Assembly (NCBI GenBank): GCA_040752835.1
Contig: JBFMGG010000005.1
Location: forward strand, 124,001 to 188,000
Source of the DNA: Campylobacterota bacterium
Lineage (GTDB): Bacteria; Campylobacterota; Campylobacteria; Campylobacterales; Sulfurimonadaceae
Direction of reading: 5' to 3'
Length of the DNA: 64,000 bases
Shown here: in pieces, positions 24,526 through 33,502 of the stretch
How the letters are laid out: each line of letters starts with the position of its first letter
Position numbering within the stretch: the stretch's first letter is position 1
The notes under the pieces: generated by a model
Database searches by the model: none
Seen by the model: only the letters and a program-made list of their open reading frames with translations
Told to the model about the DNA's origin: nothing
Translations under genes and position numbers: made by a program

Positions 24526-24827
24526 TGGTCCTTTTGTTGCCGATGAACGGTGACGATACCCAGGAATCGGAGCTCAGCGGTATTTTGAGCGCCGAATTCT
24601 GGGCGACGGTCGAGGTCGAAGAGGGGCGCGTCGTGGAGATCAACTTTTACCGGGACCGCTCCGCGATCGAGACCCCCTGCGATGCCGTCATCGTTATCAA
24701 CAATTACGAACCCGTGATGGAATTTCTCGATCAACAGATGATGGTTCTCGTCGCCCACGCGCAACGCACCGTCGACGATATCGTCGAGGCTTATCTTTTC
24801 CGTGAGTTGCACGATCTGGCACTATGA
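24525..24827 (+). CDS. Small protein resembling the NifX/NifB cofactor-binding fold
   Basis: The 100-residue soluble protein is not firmly recognised. The middle and end (PCDAVIVINNYEPVMEFL, then VLVAHAQRTVDDIVEAY) resemble the pattern of the dinitrogenase iron-molybdenum cofactor-binding family, which also occurs in non-fixers with unknown roles. It has no Cys or His cluster for metal binding. The ATG uses the last A of the luxS stop codon, and its own stop overlaps the next gene by four bases. Confidence 0.6.
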   Translation: MVLLLPMNGDDTQESELSGILSAEFWATVEVEEGRVVEINFYRDRSAIETPCDAVIVINNYEPVMEFLDQQMMVLVAHAQRTVDDIVEAYLFRELHDLAL

Positions 24828-25303
24828 TCACCTCGCTGCTCCATCCTACGCCCCATACGAAAATCATGGTGGTGACCAGTCATCTGGACTCGATGGCGGA
24901 GGAACTGGGGCGTTTTCTCTCCCCCTATGAGGGGCTTATCGATCTTTCGCTCTTCCCCGGGGAACATCGGGACCTCGTCCACGGCACATTTCACAAAACA
25001 TTCCCGATCAAAGACTACCGATCCCCCGCCGCAGGCGTTCCCCGCGATTACGCCGCCGTGATCGTTCAGGATGTGCTGCACCGTCATGAGAATCCGCACA
25101 AATTTTTGCAGATGGCTTACCGGACGCTCCTCAACGCTTCGGAGATCATCATCGTCCAGCAAAACGGCTCGATGCCGCCGGCCGAGGTCGAATCGCTGCT
25201 CGATCAGGCTGAATTTCGGGCAATTAATGCGATCATGGATTTGATCGAAGGGTACGATGTGATCGTCGGAAAAAAAATGCACATGTGGGGTAAAGGGCTA
25301 TGA
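24824..25303 (+). CDS. Unknown protein, possibly a partial methyltransferase-like fold
   Basis: This is a 159-residue soluble protein. Its middle (YAAVIVQDVLHRHENPHKFL, then YRTLLNASEIIIVQQ) resembles the region after the SAM-binding loop of class I methyltransferases, where an Asp/His-rich turn is followed by a helix and strand. The glycine-rich SAM loop itself is missing, so it may be inactive or bind something else. It overlaps the genes on both sides by four bases (ATGA), putting it in the luxS operon. Confidence 0.55.
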   Translation: MITSLLHPTPHTKIMVVTSHLDSMAEELGRFLSPYEGLIDLSLFPGEHRDLVHGTFHKTFPIKDYRSPAAGVPRDYAAVIVQDVLHRHENPHKFLQMAYRTLLNASEIIIVQQNGSMPPAEVESLLDQAEFRAINAIMDLIEGYDVIVGKKMHMWGKGL

Positions 25304-26046
25304 AGCGATGGGTGCAAAGCGACGACGGCAGCTATACCGCGTATAGCAGCGAGTACGACGAACACTACCACTCGACCAAGGACGGGGCGCTTAACGAATC
25401 GCTCAAAAAACATATCGAGCCCGCTTTTAGGCTGCATGCGCAAAAAGAGCATCTGCGCATCATAGACATCTGTTTCGGGTTGGGATTCAATACGCTTCTG
25501 AGCCTCCATTACCGCGATGCCTATTATCCCGATACGACGCTCGAAATCTATTCACCCGAACTTGACGGCGATCTGGTCGCTTCGCTGGTCGATTTTCCCT
25601 ACCCCGAAATATTTGAACCGTACCGAAACATCATCACCGACATCGCAACGCTCGGCGGTTATGAGGACGAGCGGACGCAGATCACCGTGGAGATCGCAGA
25701 CGCGAGGGTAGCGATACGGGAACTCTCGGGGGAGTGGGACGTCTGCTACCAGGACGCGTTCAGCCCGCAGACCAATCCGATGCTGTGGACGCGGGAATAT
25801 TTTGCCGATGTGGCAGGGCTGATGGGGGAGGAGGGGGTCGTGACGACTTATTCGACGGCGCTGGCCACCCGATTGGCTTTACATGAAAACGGATTTCACG
25901 TCTATCTCAATACGGGCAAGGGGTATCGTAACGCGACGATCGCTTCACGGCGAGAACTGGCCGGGTACACGAAAGTCGATATGGCACACAAGATTGCCTG
26001 CAACCCCGATGCACGGAGCCTTAGCGACGAAAGTCCGGGTCTTTGA
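25300..26046 (+). CDS. mnmC: MnmC-type tRNA (mnm5s2U34) methyltransferase domain protein
   Basis: The methyltransferase half of MnmC finishes 5-methylaminomethyl-2-thiouridine at the wobble base of tRNAs, using SAM. The 248-residue product has the SAM site DICFGLGFNTLLSL (~57-70) and WDVCYQDAFSPQTNPMLWTREYF-like sequence (~147 on) typical of the family. The oxidase half of the E. coli enzyme is missing, as in standalone MnmD proteins, so a separate oxidase or a different substrate tRNA form is needed. It starts by an ATGA overlap and ends 26 bases inside the convergent gene. mnmG, which makes the precursor, is 2 kb away. Confidence 0.8.
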   Translation: MKRWVQSDDGSYTAYSSEYDEHYHSTKDGALNESLKKHIEPAFRLHAQKEHLRIIDICFGLGFNTLLSLHYRDAYYPDTTLEIYSPELDGDLVASLVDFPYPEIFEPYRNIITDIATLGGYEDERTQITVEIADARVAIRELSGEWDVCYQDAFSPQTNPMLWTREYFADVAGLMGEEGVVTTYSTALATRLALHENGFHVYLNTGKGYRNATIASRRELAGYTKVDMAHKIACNPDARSLSDESPGL

Positions 26047-26332
26047 AGCGGTAGTGCTCGATCAGGTGGCGGAGGCGGTTCCCGTTGAAGCGCCAGAAGT
26101 GCTTGGGATCGAATTCAGGGTGTGATGTCATGCGCTGAAAGAGGGCTTCTTCATCCAACCCCGGCTCATTTCGATCGCACTCGACCATGATCCGCTCGAG
26201 CAGCTCCACCGATTCTGGGGTCGTATCGTCGTCGCTGAGGCGTCGGACCGGGAGAAAAGCGTACAGCTTCCAGACGGTGAGGATCACTCCTCCGACGAAC
26301 GATCCCAGCATAATCCATTCGAGCGGTTTCAT
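26021..26332 (-). CDS. Small membrane-anchored protein of unknown function
   Basis: The 103-residue product has one N-terminal helix (PLEWIMLGSFVGGVILTVWKLYAF) and a charged cytoplasmic domain (SDDDTTPESVELLERIMVECDRN) ending in basic residues. I do not recognise it. It lies 44 bases downstream of riboflavin synthase on the same strand, so it may share that transcript, and it overlaps the end of the mnmC-type gene. Confidence 0.6.
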   Translation of the reverse strand: MKPLEWIMLGSFVGGVILTVWKLYAFLPVRRLSDDDTTPESVELLERIMVECDRNEPGLDEEALFQRMTSHPEFDPKHFWRFNGNRLRHLIEHYRFKDPDFRR

Positions 26333-26376
26333 GAATATTTCCTTAATGAAGGGATTTTATTCCTTCGTCGTTCAAA

Positions 26377-26991
26377 TTAGTATAAAGAATGGATGCGGTC
26401 GATGTCGTCCCAGCTCATCCCTTTGGGCTTCGAAGCGCTCAGGATGTGGCGGATGTATCGCGCGAAAACGTCCGTTTCGATGTTGACGCGGGTCCCTTTT
26501 TTATAGGTACCGAAGAGCGTTTCGCGCATCGTGATCGGGATGATGGTGAGGCGGAAGGCATCTTCGTATACGTCGTTGACGGTGAGGCTCACCCCGTCGA
26601 TCGTAATCGAGCCCTTGGGCGGGATCAGCGGGATAAACCCGCTATCGACCTCAATGATCACGTCGTAGCTGTTGCCGTTGTCGGTAATGGAGCGGACGGT
26701 ACCGATCGTGTCGACGTGCCCCTGGACGATATGCCCCTCGAACCGGTCTCCCATTGCCATTGCCGGTTCGATGTGTACTTGACCTGAGAGTTTTTCGGTC
26801 GCGATGTGCTCAAGGGTTTCGGGGGAGAGTTCGACGGTAAAGCCGTCGTTTTCGATGCTGACGACCGAGAGGCAGGTGCCGTTGATTGCAATCGAATCGC
26901 CCAGTTTCGGTTTGTGGCGCGCTTTGAGTGCAAGGCGGTTGGCGCTGAAGTTTTTGACACTCGCCATCTCCCGGATCAATCCCGTAAACAT
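26377..26991 (-). CDS. ribE: Riboflavin synthase, alpha subunit
   Basis: It disproportionates two 6,7-dimethyl-8-ribityllumazine molecules to riboflavin and the pyrimidine precursor. The 204-residue protein is two Lum-binding repeats: MFTGLIREMASVK with GDSIAINGTCLSVV, then EGHIVQGHVDTIGTV with GSITIDGVSLTVNDV. It lacks a long C-terminal tail but has the usual length. No FMN-riboswitch-like leader is present: only 12 bases separate it from the Sel1-repeat gene upstream, suggesting co-transcription. Confidence 0.95.
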   Translation of the reverse strand: MFTGLIREMASVKNFSANRLALKARHKPKLGDSIAINGTCLSVVSIENDGFTVELSPETLEHIATEKLSGQVHIEPAMAMGDRFEGHIVQGHVDTIGTVRSITDNGNSYDVIIEVDSGFIPLIPPKGSITIDGVSLTVNDVYEDAFRLTIIPITMRETLFGTYKKGTRVNIETDVFARYIRHILSASKPKGMSWDDIDRIHSLY

Positions 26992-27003
26992 GAAACCCCT
27001 TCG

Positions 27004-27687
27004 TTAAAATACTATTTTACCCTCTTCCTGCAAGGAACGGATAATTTGTTTGGCTTTTTCGTGGCCGTTATAGGCCGCTTTGCGGCACCATTCGAGTGCG
27101 GCGTCGTGGTCTGCGTCGCACCCGAGCCCCTGATCGTGCATCAATCCGAGGTTGTACTGCGCTTCGGGGAGGTTCATTTGCGCGGCGCGCGAAAAACAGA
27201 CGAAGGCACGGGCATAATCCTGCGGGACGCCGTACCCCTCTTTATAAAGGACACCGAGGTTGTTAAAGGCGTTCGCGTTCCCCCGTTTTGCCCCCTCTTC
27301 GTACCAAAAGGCCGCTTCGGAGAAATTCTGGACGCATCCCAGTCCCCGCTCCAGGCTCAGTCCCGCTTCGTATTGCGCCTGGGGAAATCCCAGGATCGCC
27401 GAACGCAGGAGCAGTTCGTGCGCTTTGAACTGGTCGTGCGCCACCCCCGCCCCGTCGGCGTACATCAAGGCGAGGTTGTAGATCGCCGCGGGTTCGTCGT
27501 GTTCGGCCGCCTGAGAGTAGAGGGCGAACGCTTTGTCGAGCGAGGGTTCGGTCCCCAGCCCTTTTTGGTACATGTATCCCAGCGATGCCACCGCGGTGGG
27601 GTTTCCCTCCCGCGCGAGCGCCTCGAACCGCGTCAGCGCGGCTGCGTAATCGCCGTTATTGAAAGCTTCCAATGCATCGTGAAGCAT
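27004..27687 (-). CDS. Sel1-repeat (TPR-like) protein
   Basis: The 227-residue product is built of about six Sel1-like repeats of around 36 residues (A-x2-LG-x-MY-x-KG; AIYNLALMYADG; AFNNLGVLYKEG; AQYNLGLMHDQG). There is no signal peptide, so it is probably a cytoplasmic scaffold, unlike the secreted cysteine-rich Hcp proteins of Helicobacter, which have Cys pairs missing here. Binding partner unknown. It is upstream of ribE on the same strand. Confidence 0.88.
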   Translation of the reverse strand: MLHDALEAFNNGDYAAALTRFEALAREGNPTAVASLGYMYQKGLGTEPSLDKAFALYSQAAEHDEPAAIYNLALMYADGAGVAHDQFKAHELLLRSAILGFPQAQYEAGLSLERGLGCVQNFSEAAFWYEEGAKRGNANAFNNLGVLYKEGYGVPQDYARAFVCFSRAAQMNLPEAQYNLGLMHDQGLGCDADHDAALEWCRKAAYNGHEKAKQIIRSLQEEGKIVF

Positions 27688-27730
27688 CGATTCGCTCCTT
27701 TGCGTTTTTCGGGATTATAGCGGCGCACCC

Positions 27731-27928
27731 TTAACGGCGCACCTTCCGGTGGCTCCGCTGTTTTTCCTTAAGGAGGGTTACAACATCTTTGAGCTCCTCT
27801 TTTTTCTTGAGCAGCTCGTCGCGGATCATGTGCTCCTCATCGCCGTCGATTTCGGGATCGTACTCGACGGGTGAGGGGTCGTAGTTTTTCAGCATCTCTT
27901 CCAATGTCAGGGGTTTGTCGTTTTTCAT
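27731..27928 (-). CDS. Small charged coiled-coil protein
   Basis: The 65-residue product has an acidic middle (YDPEIDGDEEHMIRD) and a Lys/Glu helix (LLKKKEELKDVVTLLKEKQ) likely to form a coiled coil, with a basic end. I do not recognise it. No strong ribosome site precedes the ATG, which lowers confidence. It is divergent from mnmG. Confidence 0.5.
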   Translation of the reverse strand: MKNDKPLTLEEMLKNYDPSPVEYDPEIDGDEEHMIRDELLKKKEELKDVVTLLKEKQRSHRKVRR

Positions 27929-28008
27929 GGCAATCGCTCGTCATCAAAAGGTTTTCTTAATTCTAGGCTATTTTTCCTTTGGATTTTATAGGTTTCAACA
28001 ATCAAGGT

Positions 28009-28014
28009 TATAAT
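28009..28014 (+). promoter_or_regulatory. -10 element for mnmG
   Basis: TATAAT lies 33 bases before the mnmG ATG in the divergent gap 27929-28047, with T-rich sequence upstream in place of a clear -35. Confidence 0.5.
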
Positions 28015-28047
28015 TGCGTTCAAAGAATGTAGTAAAGAAGCAAAATC

Positions 28048-29925
28048 ATGCAATATGACGTAATCGTAGTCGGCGGAGGACACGCCGGAATCGAAGCGGC
28101 CCTGGCCGCAGCCCGGATGGGACACAATACCCTGATGGTCTCCATACTTGCCGAACAGGTGGGAGCGACGAGCTGCAATCCCGCCGTCGGGGGACTGGCC
28201 AAAGGGCACCTGGTACGCGAACTCGACGCCCTGGGCGGGGAGATGGGGCTGCTCACCGACGAAGCGGGGATACAGTTCCGGATTCTCAACATCACCAAAG
28301 GGCCCGCCGTTCGCGGAAGCCGCGCCCAGATCGACATGGACCGCTACCGCGTCATCGCGCGCAACACCATCCTCACGACCCCCAACCTGAGCCTGATCCA
28401 AGAGACGGTGACGTCGCTGCTGATCGAAGACGATACCGTCGTGGGGGTACAGACCCATCTGCTCAACGAATACCGCGCTTCGCGGGTGATTCTTACGACC
28501 GGGACGTTCCTCAACGGAGTCGTTCATATCGGCGAAGTGACGCAGGAGGCGGGGCGGTTCGGAGAATTTGCCGCCAAAGGGCTCAGCGATCAGCTCCGTT
28601 TGCTTGGGGTGAACGTCGGGCGGCTCAAAACGGGGACATGCCCCCGCGTCGACAGTTCCTCGATCGACTTTAGCGTGATGGAACTCCAAGACGGCGACGA
28701 GCTCCCCGCACCGTTCAGTTTCCGGACCGACCGTGAGGCGTTTGCCCGTACCAAAAAACAGCTCCCCTGCTACATCGCCTACACGAACGAGGAGACCCAC
28801 AGCCTGATCGAGGGGAATTTTCACCGCGCCCCCCTCTTTACCGGACAGATCGAAGGGATCGGGCCGCGCTACTGCCCCAGCATCGAAGACAAGATCAACC
28901 GTTTCCGGGACAAAGAGCGTCATCACCTCTTCATCGAACCTCAGACGGCGGAGAACACCGAGTGCTACATCAACGGGATGTCCACCTCGCTTCCCCCCGA
29001 CGTGCAGCGCGCCATGATACATTCGGTCCGCGGGATGGAAAATGCCAAAATCGTCCGATACGGCTATGCCATCGAGTACGATTACGTCGACCCGACGGAG
29101 CTTCGCCATACTCTCGAGACGAAAAAGATCCGCAACCTCTATTGCGCCGGGCAGATCAACGGGACCACCGGATACGAGGAAGCGGCCGCACAGGGGCTCA
29201 TGGCCGGGATCAACGCCAGCCTCAGCCTGCAGGGGAAAGAGCCGCTTGTGCTGCGCCGTGATGAAGCCTACATCGGCGTCCTGATCGACGATCTGGTCAC
29301 CAAGGGGACCAAAGAACCTTACCGGATGTTTACTTCCCGCGCCGAATACCGGCTGCTGCTGCGCGAGGAGACCGCCGATCTGCGTTTGGGCAAATACGGT
29401 CACGCGCTGGGGCTCATTTCGGACGCTCAAATGGAACGGATCGACGCGAAACGGCGACAGATTGAGGAGGGGTTGGCACTTCTGGAAGAGACGGTCTATA
29501 CCCCCAACAAAGAGTTCCTGGCCTTTTTGGAAGAGATCGGCGAAGAGAAAATCAGCGACAAACTCGCCGCGACCCAGCTCGTTTCGCGTAAGACGTTCGA
29601 CGAGGAGAAACTCCTGAAACTGTTCCCGCAGTTCAAAGAACTCGACCCCTACATCGTCGAGCAGATCCTGATCGAGGCCAAATACGCCCGTTACGTCGAA
29701 AAACAAAGCGACGACATCAAGCGGATGGAGTCGATGCTCCACATCGCGATCCCCTCCGATTTCAATTTCGGCTCCGTTTCCGGACTCTCTAAAGAGATCG
29801 TCGAAAAACTGGAAAAATTCAACCCGCCTACGTTGCAGGCGGCATCGCAGATAAGCGGGATCACCCCCGCCGCCCTCGACATCCTGCACATCTACATCAA
29901 AATGGCCGCCAAAGGAAAAAAATGA
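28048..29925 (+). CDS. mnmG: tRNA U34 carboxymethylaminomethyl-modifying protein MnmG (GidA)
   Basis: With MnmE, this FAD protein adds the 5-carboxymethylaminomethyl group to wobble U34 of certain tRNAs. The 625-residue product has the dinucleotide fold [19 protein letters not shown] (residues 5-23), [15 protein letters not shown] (~46) and KTGTCPRVD (~195), and the late motif [17 protein letters not shown] (~367). The C-terminal helical domain for MnmE is complete. mnmE is not in the window. The next gene overlaps by four bases. Confidence 0.97.
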   Translation: MQYDVIVVGGGHAGIEAALAAARMGHNTLMVSILAEQVGATSCNPAVGGLAKGHLVRELDALGGEMGLLTDEAGIQFRILNITKGPAVRGSRAQIDMDRYRVIARNTILTTPNLSLIQETVTSLLIEDDTVVGVQTHLLNEYRASRVILTTGTFLNGVVHIGEVTQEAGRFGEFAAKGLSDQLRLLGVNVGRLKTGTCPRVDSSSIDFSVMELQDGDELPAPFSFRTDREAFARTKKQLPCYIAYTNEETHSLIEGNFHRAPLFTGQIEGIGPRYCPSIEDKINRFRDKERHHLFIEPQTAENTECYINGMSTSLPPDVQRAMIHSVRGMENAKIVRYGYAIEYDYVDPTELRHTLETKKIRNLYCAGQINGTTGYEEAAAQGLMAGINASLSLQGKEPLVLRRDEAYIGVLIDDLVTKGTKEPYRMFTSRAEYRLLLREETADLRLGKYGHALGLISDAQMERIDAKRRQIEEGLALLEETVYTPNKEFLAFLEEIGEEKISDKLAATQLVSRKTFDEEKLLKLFPQFKELDPYIVEQILIEAKYARYVEKQSDDIKRMESMLHIAIPSDFNFGSVSGLSKEIVEKLEKFNPPTLQAASQISGITPAALDILHIYIKMAAKGKK

Positions 29926-30791
29926 GATATTTCTACTACGTCCATACGGGGCACCGTATCGGTCTGGATCGCTTCCACCGCGCCGTTGCGATCGTCAACG
30001 AACTTCAAAAAGAGATCGACATCACCCTGCTGTGTTCGGATTTCCGGATCGCATCACAGGCGAGAGAATACGGGATCAAACGCGCCGTCGGGGTCGATGT
30101 CGTGCGCAACATCCCCCAAATCGCCGTTCACGGCGACAAGATCATTTTCGATTCGGCCGAGCTCAATCCGGTCTTGCACGATGACATGTGCCGTTTTTTC
30201 TCGACGTTTGTCCGAATCGGCGACGACCCTTCCGATGCGAAGCACCCGGGCGAATTCCTGATCTCCCCCTATCTCGAAGGAGAAGGGATCTGCCGCGGCG
30301 TGGTGATCGGCGAACAATACTTCCGCCCGCTTCCCAAGACGATCGCGATGGCTCTTTTCTTCGGGGACGACGACTACGAAAAGGACCTCGAAAAACTCCA
30401 GGGGATATTCGCACCGCATAAGATGGACCTGCTGATGGGCTTTTATCATTTCCTGGGATACGAGAATAGCCTGAAAGAGAGTTTCGGGACGATCCATGAT
30501 TCAGAGACATACGATGAGGTGATCCGCTCGACGAACGTTTTACTCAGCGCCTCGCCGCAGGCGGTTTTGCAGAACCTCGCCGCCGGAGGCCGCCCCGTTT
30601 ACCTTCAACGCCCCGATTATCCGCACGATTTTCTCCCCCTTTTCAAAGAACTGAATATCCCGGTCGTGACCGATCTTACGCAAGAGAAGCTTATGCAAAC
30701 CATAAGTATCGCTTTATCAAACAACTATCACTTAATGGATAAAAACAATACGAAAGTAATCGAATTCATAAGGAAAACTTTCAATTTATAG
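29922..30791 (+). CDS. Unknown protein with glycosyltransferase-B-like features
   Basis: The 289-residue protein opens with [26 protein letters not shown], the pattern of GT-B or PseG-like sugar-nucleotide enzymes (a glycine/His turn, then a helix carrying an RA pair). Near 205-250 [20 protein letters not shown] and [11 protein letters not shown] resemble the second Rossmann half. There is no membrane segment. It might act on nucleotide sugars, but I cannot assign a reaction. It is translationally coupled to mnmG (ATGA), an arrangement that need not mean related function. Confidence 0.6.
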   Translation: MRYFYYVHTGHRIGLDRFHRAVAIVNELQKEIDITLLCSDFRIASQAREYGIKRAVGVDVVRNIPQIAVHGDKIIFDSAELNPVLHDDMCRFFSTFVRIGDDPSDAKHPGEFLISPYLEGEGICRGVVIGEQYFRPLPKTIAMALFFGDDDYEKDLEKLQGIFAPHKMDLLMGFYHFLGYENSLKESFGTIHDSETYDEVIRSTNVLLSASPQAVLQNLAAGGRPVYLQRPDYPHDFLPLFKELNIPVVTDLTQEKLMQTISIALSNNYHLMDKNNTKVIEFIRKTFNL

Positions 30792-30812
30792 AAACTTTAA
30801 ACCTTTTTCACT

Positions 30813-30818
30813 TATGAT
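30813..30818 (+). promoter_or_regulatory. Possible -10 for petABC
   Basis: TATGAT lies 34-43 bases before the possible petA starts in the short A/T-rich gap 30792-30846. Confidence 0.4.
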
Positions 30819-30846
30819 AGAGTGTTAAATTTCCAAATTAAGTGAG

Positions 30847-31353
30847 ATGACAATGATGGATGAAAGCAGAAGAGGGTTTATCGGAAAAGCCTTTGGTGCC
30901 GTCGCCGCCGTCGGAGGGATCGCATCGCTGATCGCGATGAAGAAGACATGGGATCCGCTTCCGAGCGTCATGTCTGCCGGTTTCACGACAGTCGACGTAT
31001 CAGGGCTCGAAGCCAATAAACTCGAAGTCGTCGTATGGCGGGGCAAACCGGTGTTTGTCCTTAAATATACCGAAGATATGAAACCGACCGACGGACGCAG
31101 CGTCAAAATCGGGGATCACTATTTCTCTGTAATGATCGGGCTGTGTACCCACCTGGGATGTATCCCGGCTTACCGTGCCGACCAGCACGATTTCAAATGC
31201 GCCTGTCACGGCGGTGAATTCACCGATGCGGGCATCAACAAGTTCGGACCGCCGCCGCGTCCGCTCGACATTCCTCCGTTCAAACTTGACGGCGTAACGC
31301 TTGTACTGGGTGAAGAAGGCCCTGAATACAAAGCGATGATGGCAAAAGCGTAA
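30847..31353 (+). CDS. petA: Rieske iron-sulfur protein of the cytochrome bc1 complex
   Basis: It accepts electrons from quinol at the Qo site and passes them to cytochrome c1. The 168-residue protein has a Tat-like twin-Arg start (ESRRGFIGKAF) followed by a helix that anchors it. Cluster ligands lie in CTHLGCIPAY (~100) and CACHGGEFTDAG (~118); the second box has Gly where many Rieske proteins have Ser after HG. Starts at 30847, 30853 and 30856 are all possible. It heads petABC. Confidence 0.95.
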   Translation: MTMMDESRRGFIGKAFGAVAAVGGIASLIAMKKTWDPLPSVMSAGFTTVDVSGLEANKLEVVVWRGKPVFVLKYTEDMKPTDGRSVKIGDHYFSVMIGLCTHLGCIPAYRADQHDFKCACHGGEFTDAGINKFGPPPRPLDIPPFKLDGVTLVLGEEGPEYKAMMAKA

Positions 31354-31363
31354 GGGGGGAAAT

Positions 31364-32614
31364 ATGGCAGAATTTAAAAAAGCAGACTCGATGCTCGAGT
31401 GGTTTGACCAGCGTCTGGGTGTCGTCAACTTTGCAAAAGTGATGATGACCGAGTATTGGATTCCCAAAAATATCAACTTTTTGTGGGCGATGGGGGTATT
31501 GCTGACCGTATTGTTCACGTTCTTGCTGGTGTCGGGGATCTTTTTGTTGATGTATTACAAACCGGATGTCAACCTAGCATTCGACAGCGTCAACTACACG
31601 ATCATGCAGGAAGTCGCCTACGGATGGCTGTTCCGTCATATCCACGCGGTGGGTGCGTCGGTCGTCTTCCTTGTCATTTACATCCATATGTTTACCGGGA
31701 TCTATTACGGCTCGTACAAAAAAGGGCGTGAGATGATTTGGATTTCAGGGATGTTGCTGTTTGTCCTTTTCTCGGCGGAAGGGTTCAGCGGATACATGCT
31801 TCCGTGGGGCCAGATGTCGTATTGGGCGGCGTACGTAATTACCGAAATCTTCGGCGGGATTCCCGTGATCGGAGACGAACTGGTGGTTTGGATCCGCGGT
31901 AACTTCTACGTTTCCGATGCGACCCTGACCCGCTTCTTCATGCTGCACGTGCTGCTCATCCCGTTGCTGATCCTCGGTGCGATCGCGTTCCACTTCTACG
32001 CGCTCCGTTTCCCGCATGTCAACAACGAAGACGGCGAGTTTTTCGACTTCGACGAAGAGGCCGAGAAATACAAAGCAGGCAAGAAAAAAGAGTCCAAAGT
32101 CGTCCCTTTCTGGCCGGTGTTCCTCTCGAAAGACTTTTTCGTCCTCGGGTTCTTTATGCTCTTCTTTTTCTACCTGGTCTTCTTCCATTACGGGTTCGCG
32201 ATGGATGCGATCAACTTCGACAAAGCCGACGGCCTGAAAACCCCTGCCCACATCTACCCTGAGTGGTACTTCCTGTGGAGTTACGAAGTGTTGCGCGGAT
32301 TCTTCTTTGAAATCGCCGGTATTTCCGGAAAAGACCTCGGTCTGATCGCATTCGGAATCGCGAACGCGATTTTCTTCTTCATGCCGTGGCTGGACCGCTC
32401 GCCGATGGTTAAACCGGCGAACAAGCGCCCGTATTTCAAATACTGGTTCTGGTTCATGATGGTTGACCTGATCGTCTTGACGATTTACGGAAAACTGCCT
32501 CCGACCGGTGCCAACGCATGGGTAGGGTTCGCGTCATCTTTGACGTTCCTGACGCTGTTCGCGTTGCTGCCGTTTATTACCAAAGCAGAAGCTAAAAAAG
32601 TGGGGGGCAAATAA
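31364..32614 (+). CDS. petB: Cytochrome b of the bc1 complex
   Basis: The 416-residue membrane protein holds both quinone sites and the two b haems. Haem His pairs appear in GWLFRHIHAVGAS (~85) and the matching helix FFMLHVLLIPLLI (~190); the Qo motif is PEWYFLW (~300). A charged insertion (FFDFDEEAEKYKAGKKKES, ~225) follows the fourth helix. As a single chain with N- and C-terminal halves it is the mitochondrial type, not the split b6/IV type. Its stop overlaps petC (TAATG). Confidence 0.96.
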   Translation: MAEFKKADSMLEWFDQRLGVVNFAKVMMTEYWIPKNINFLWAMGVLLTVLFTFLLVSGIFLLMYYKPDVNLAFDSVNYTIMQEVAYGWLFRHIHAVGASVVFLVIYIHMFTGIYYGSYKKGREMIWISGMLLFVLFSAEGFSGYMLPWGQMSYWAAYVITEIFGGIPVIGDELVVWIRGNFYVSDATLTRFFMLHVLLIPLLILGAIAFHFYALRFPHVNNEDGEFFDFDEEAEKYKAGKKKESKVVPFWPVFLSKDFFVLGFFMLFFFYLVFFHYGFAMDAINFDKADGLKTPAHIYPEWYFLWSYEVLRGFFFEIAGISGKDLGLIAFGIANAIFFFMPWLDRSPMVKPANKRPYFKYWFWFMMVDLIVLTIYGKLPPTGANAWVGFASSLTFLTLFALLPFITKAEAKKVGGK

Positions 32615-33492
32615 TGAAAGAGTTTAAAATCTTGGCCGTCATTGTTGCTCTTGTCGGCATTACCTATTACGGGATCGAACCGTATGCACACCACGTGATG
32701 CATCCGGAGGTCGCACCCGCCGATTTCACGTTCAAAGATCTGAAAAACGTTGATACGTCGATTGCAGGGAACCCCGAAAACGGGAAAGTCCTCGTCGAAG
32801 CCAACTGTATCGCGTGTCACTCGATCGAAACGGCGGGCCATCCGCAGATGATGCCCAACGCCGATGCTGCCGCCAGCTACGGCGTCGTTCCTCCCGATCT
32901 GAGCGGAGCGGGGTGGATTTACGACAAAAACTATTTGGCCAATTTCATCTTTGACCCCGTCAGCGCGATGAAACTTCAGCACAAATACACGCCTGAAAGC
33001 GGCAAACAGTTCCCGATGCCTTCGTACAACTGGATGTCGGCGCAGGAAATCATGGATATCGTCGCGTACCTGCAGTCGATCGCTCCCAAAGCGAAATCGG
33101 GGACCGAATCGCATAAAAATACATTCGAAGCGGCATGCGGACGCTGCCACTCCATGGCGTATGCGGGACTCGAATCGACCACGCCTCCCGATGTGATCAA
33201 AAACTACATGGGAGCCACACCGCCGGATCTGTCGCAATACATCAAAAGCCGCGGCGAGCACTACCTTTACAGCTTCATCAACGACCCGCAGGTTCTCCTG
33301 CCCGGAACGTCGATGCCCAGAACGGGTCTGAACCAGAAAGCCCAAGAAGAGGTCATCGCCTACATGGAAGAGATCGGCGACCGCAAAAAAGCCGAACGCG
33401 AAAGCCTCGGGCTTTACGTGATGCTTTATACCGCGGTATTCGCTCTTCTGGCCTGGGCGTGGAAACGCAAAATCTGGTCGGAAGTACACTAA
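32614..33492 (+). CDS. petC: Diheme cytochrome c1-type subunit of the bc1 complex
   Basis: The 292-residue protein passes electrons from the Rieske centre to soluble cytochromes. It has an uncleaved N-terminal helix (FKILAVIVALVGITYYGIE), two haem c sites, CIACHSIE (~67) and CGRCHSMAY (~174), and a C-terminal anchor (LYVMLYTAVFALLAWAWKRK). Two haems set it apart from the monohaem c1 of mitochondria and are usual in Campylobacterota. It ends ten bases before the small cytochrome gene. Confidence 0.95.
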   Translation: MKEFKILAVIVALVGITYYGIEPYAHHVMHPEVAPADFTFKDLKNVDTSIAGNPENGKVLVEANCIACHSIETAGHPQMMPNADAAASYGVVPPDLSGAGWIYDKNYLANFIFDPVSAMKLQHKYTPESGKQFPMPSYNWMSAQEIMDIVAYLQSIAPKAKSGTESHKNTFEAACGRCHSMAYAGLESTTPPDVIKNYMGATPPDLSQYIKSRGEHYLYSFINDPQVLLPGTSMPRTGLNQKAQEEVIAYMEEIGDRKKAERESLGLYVMLYTAVFALLAWAWKRKIWSEVH

Positions 33493-33502
33493 GGAGTCAG
33501 GG

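Noticed and set aside
27925-29889. A 654-codon minus-strand frame opposite mnmG
   Set aside because: Same reason: mnmG on the plus strand is certain, and the antisense translation has no recognisable domain.
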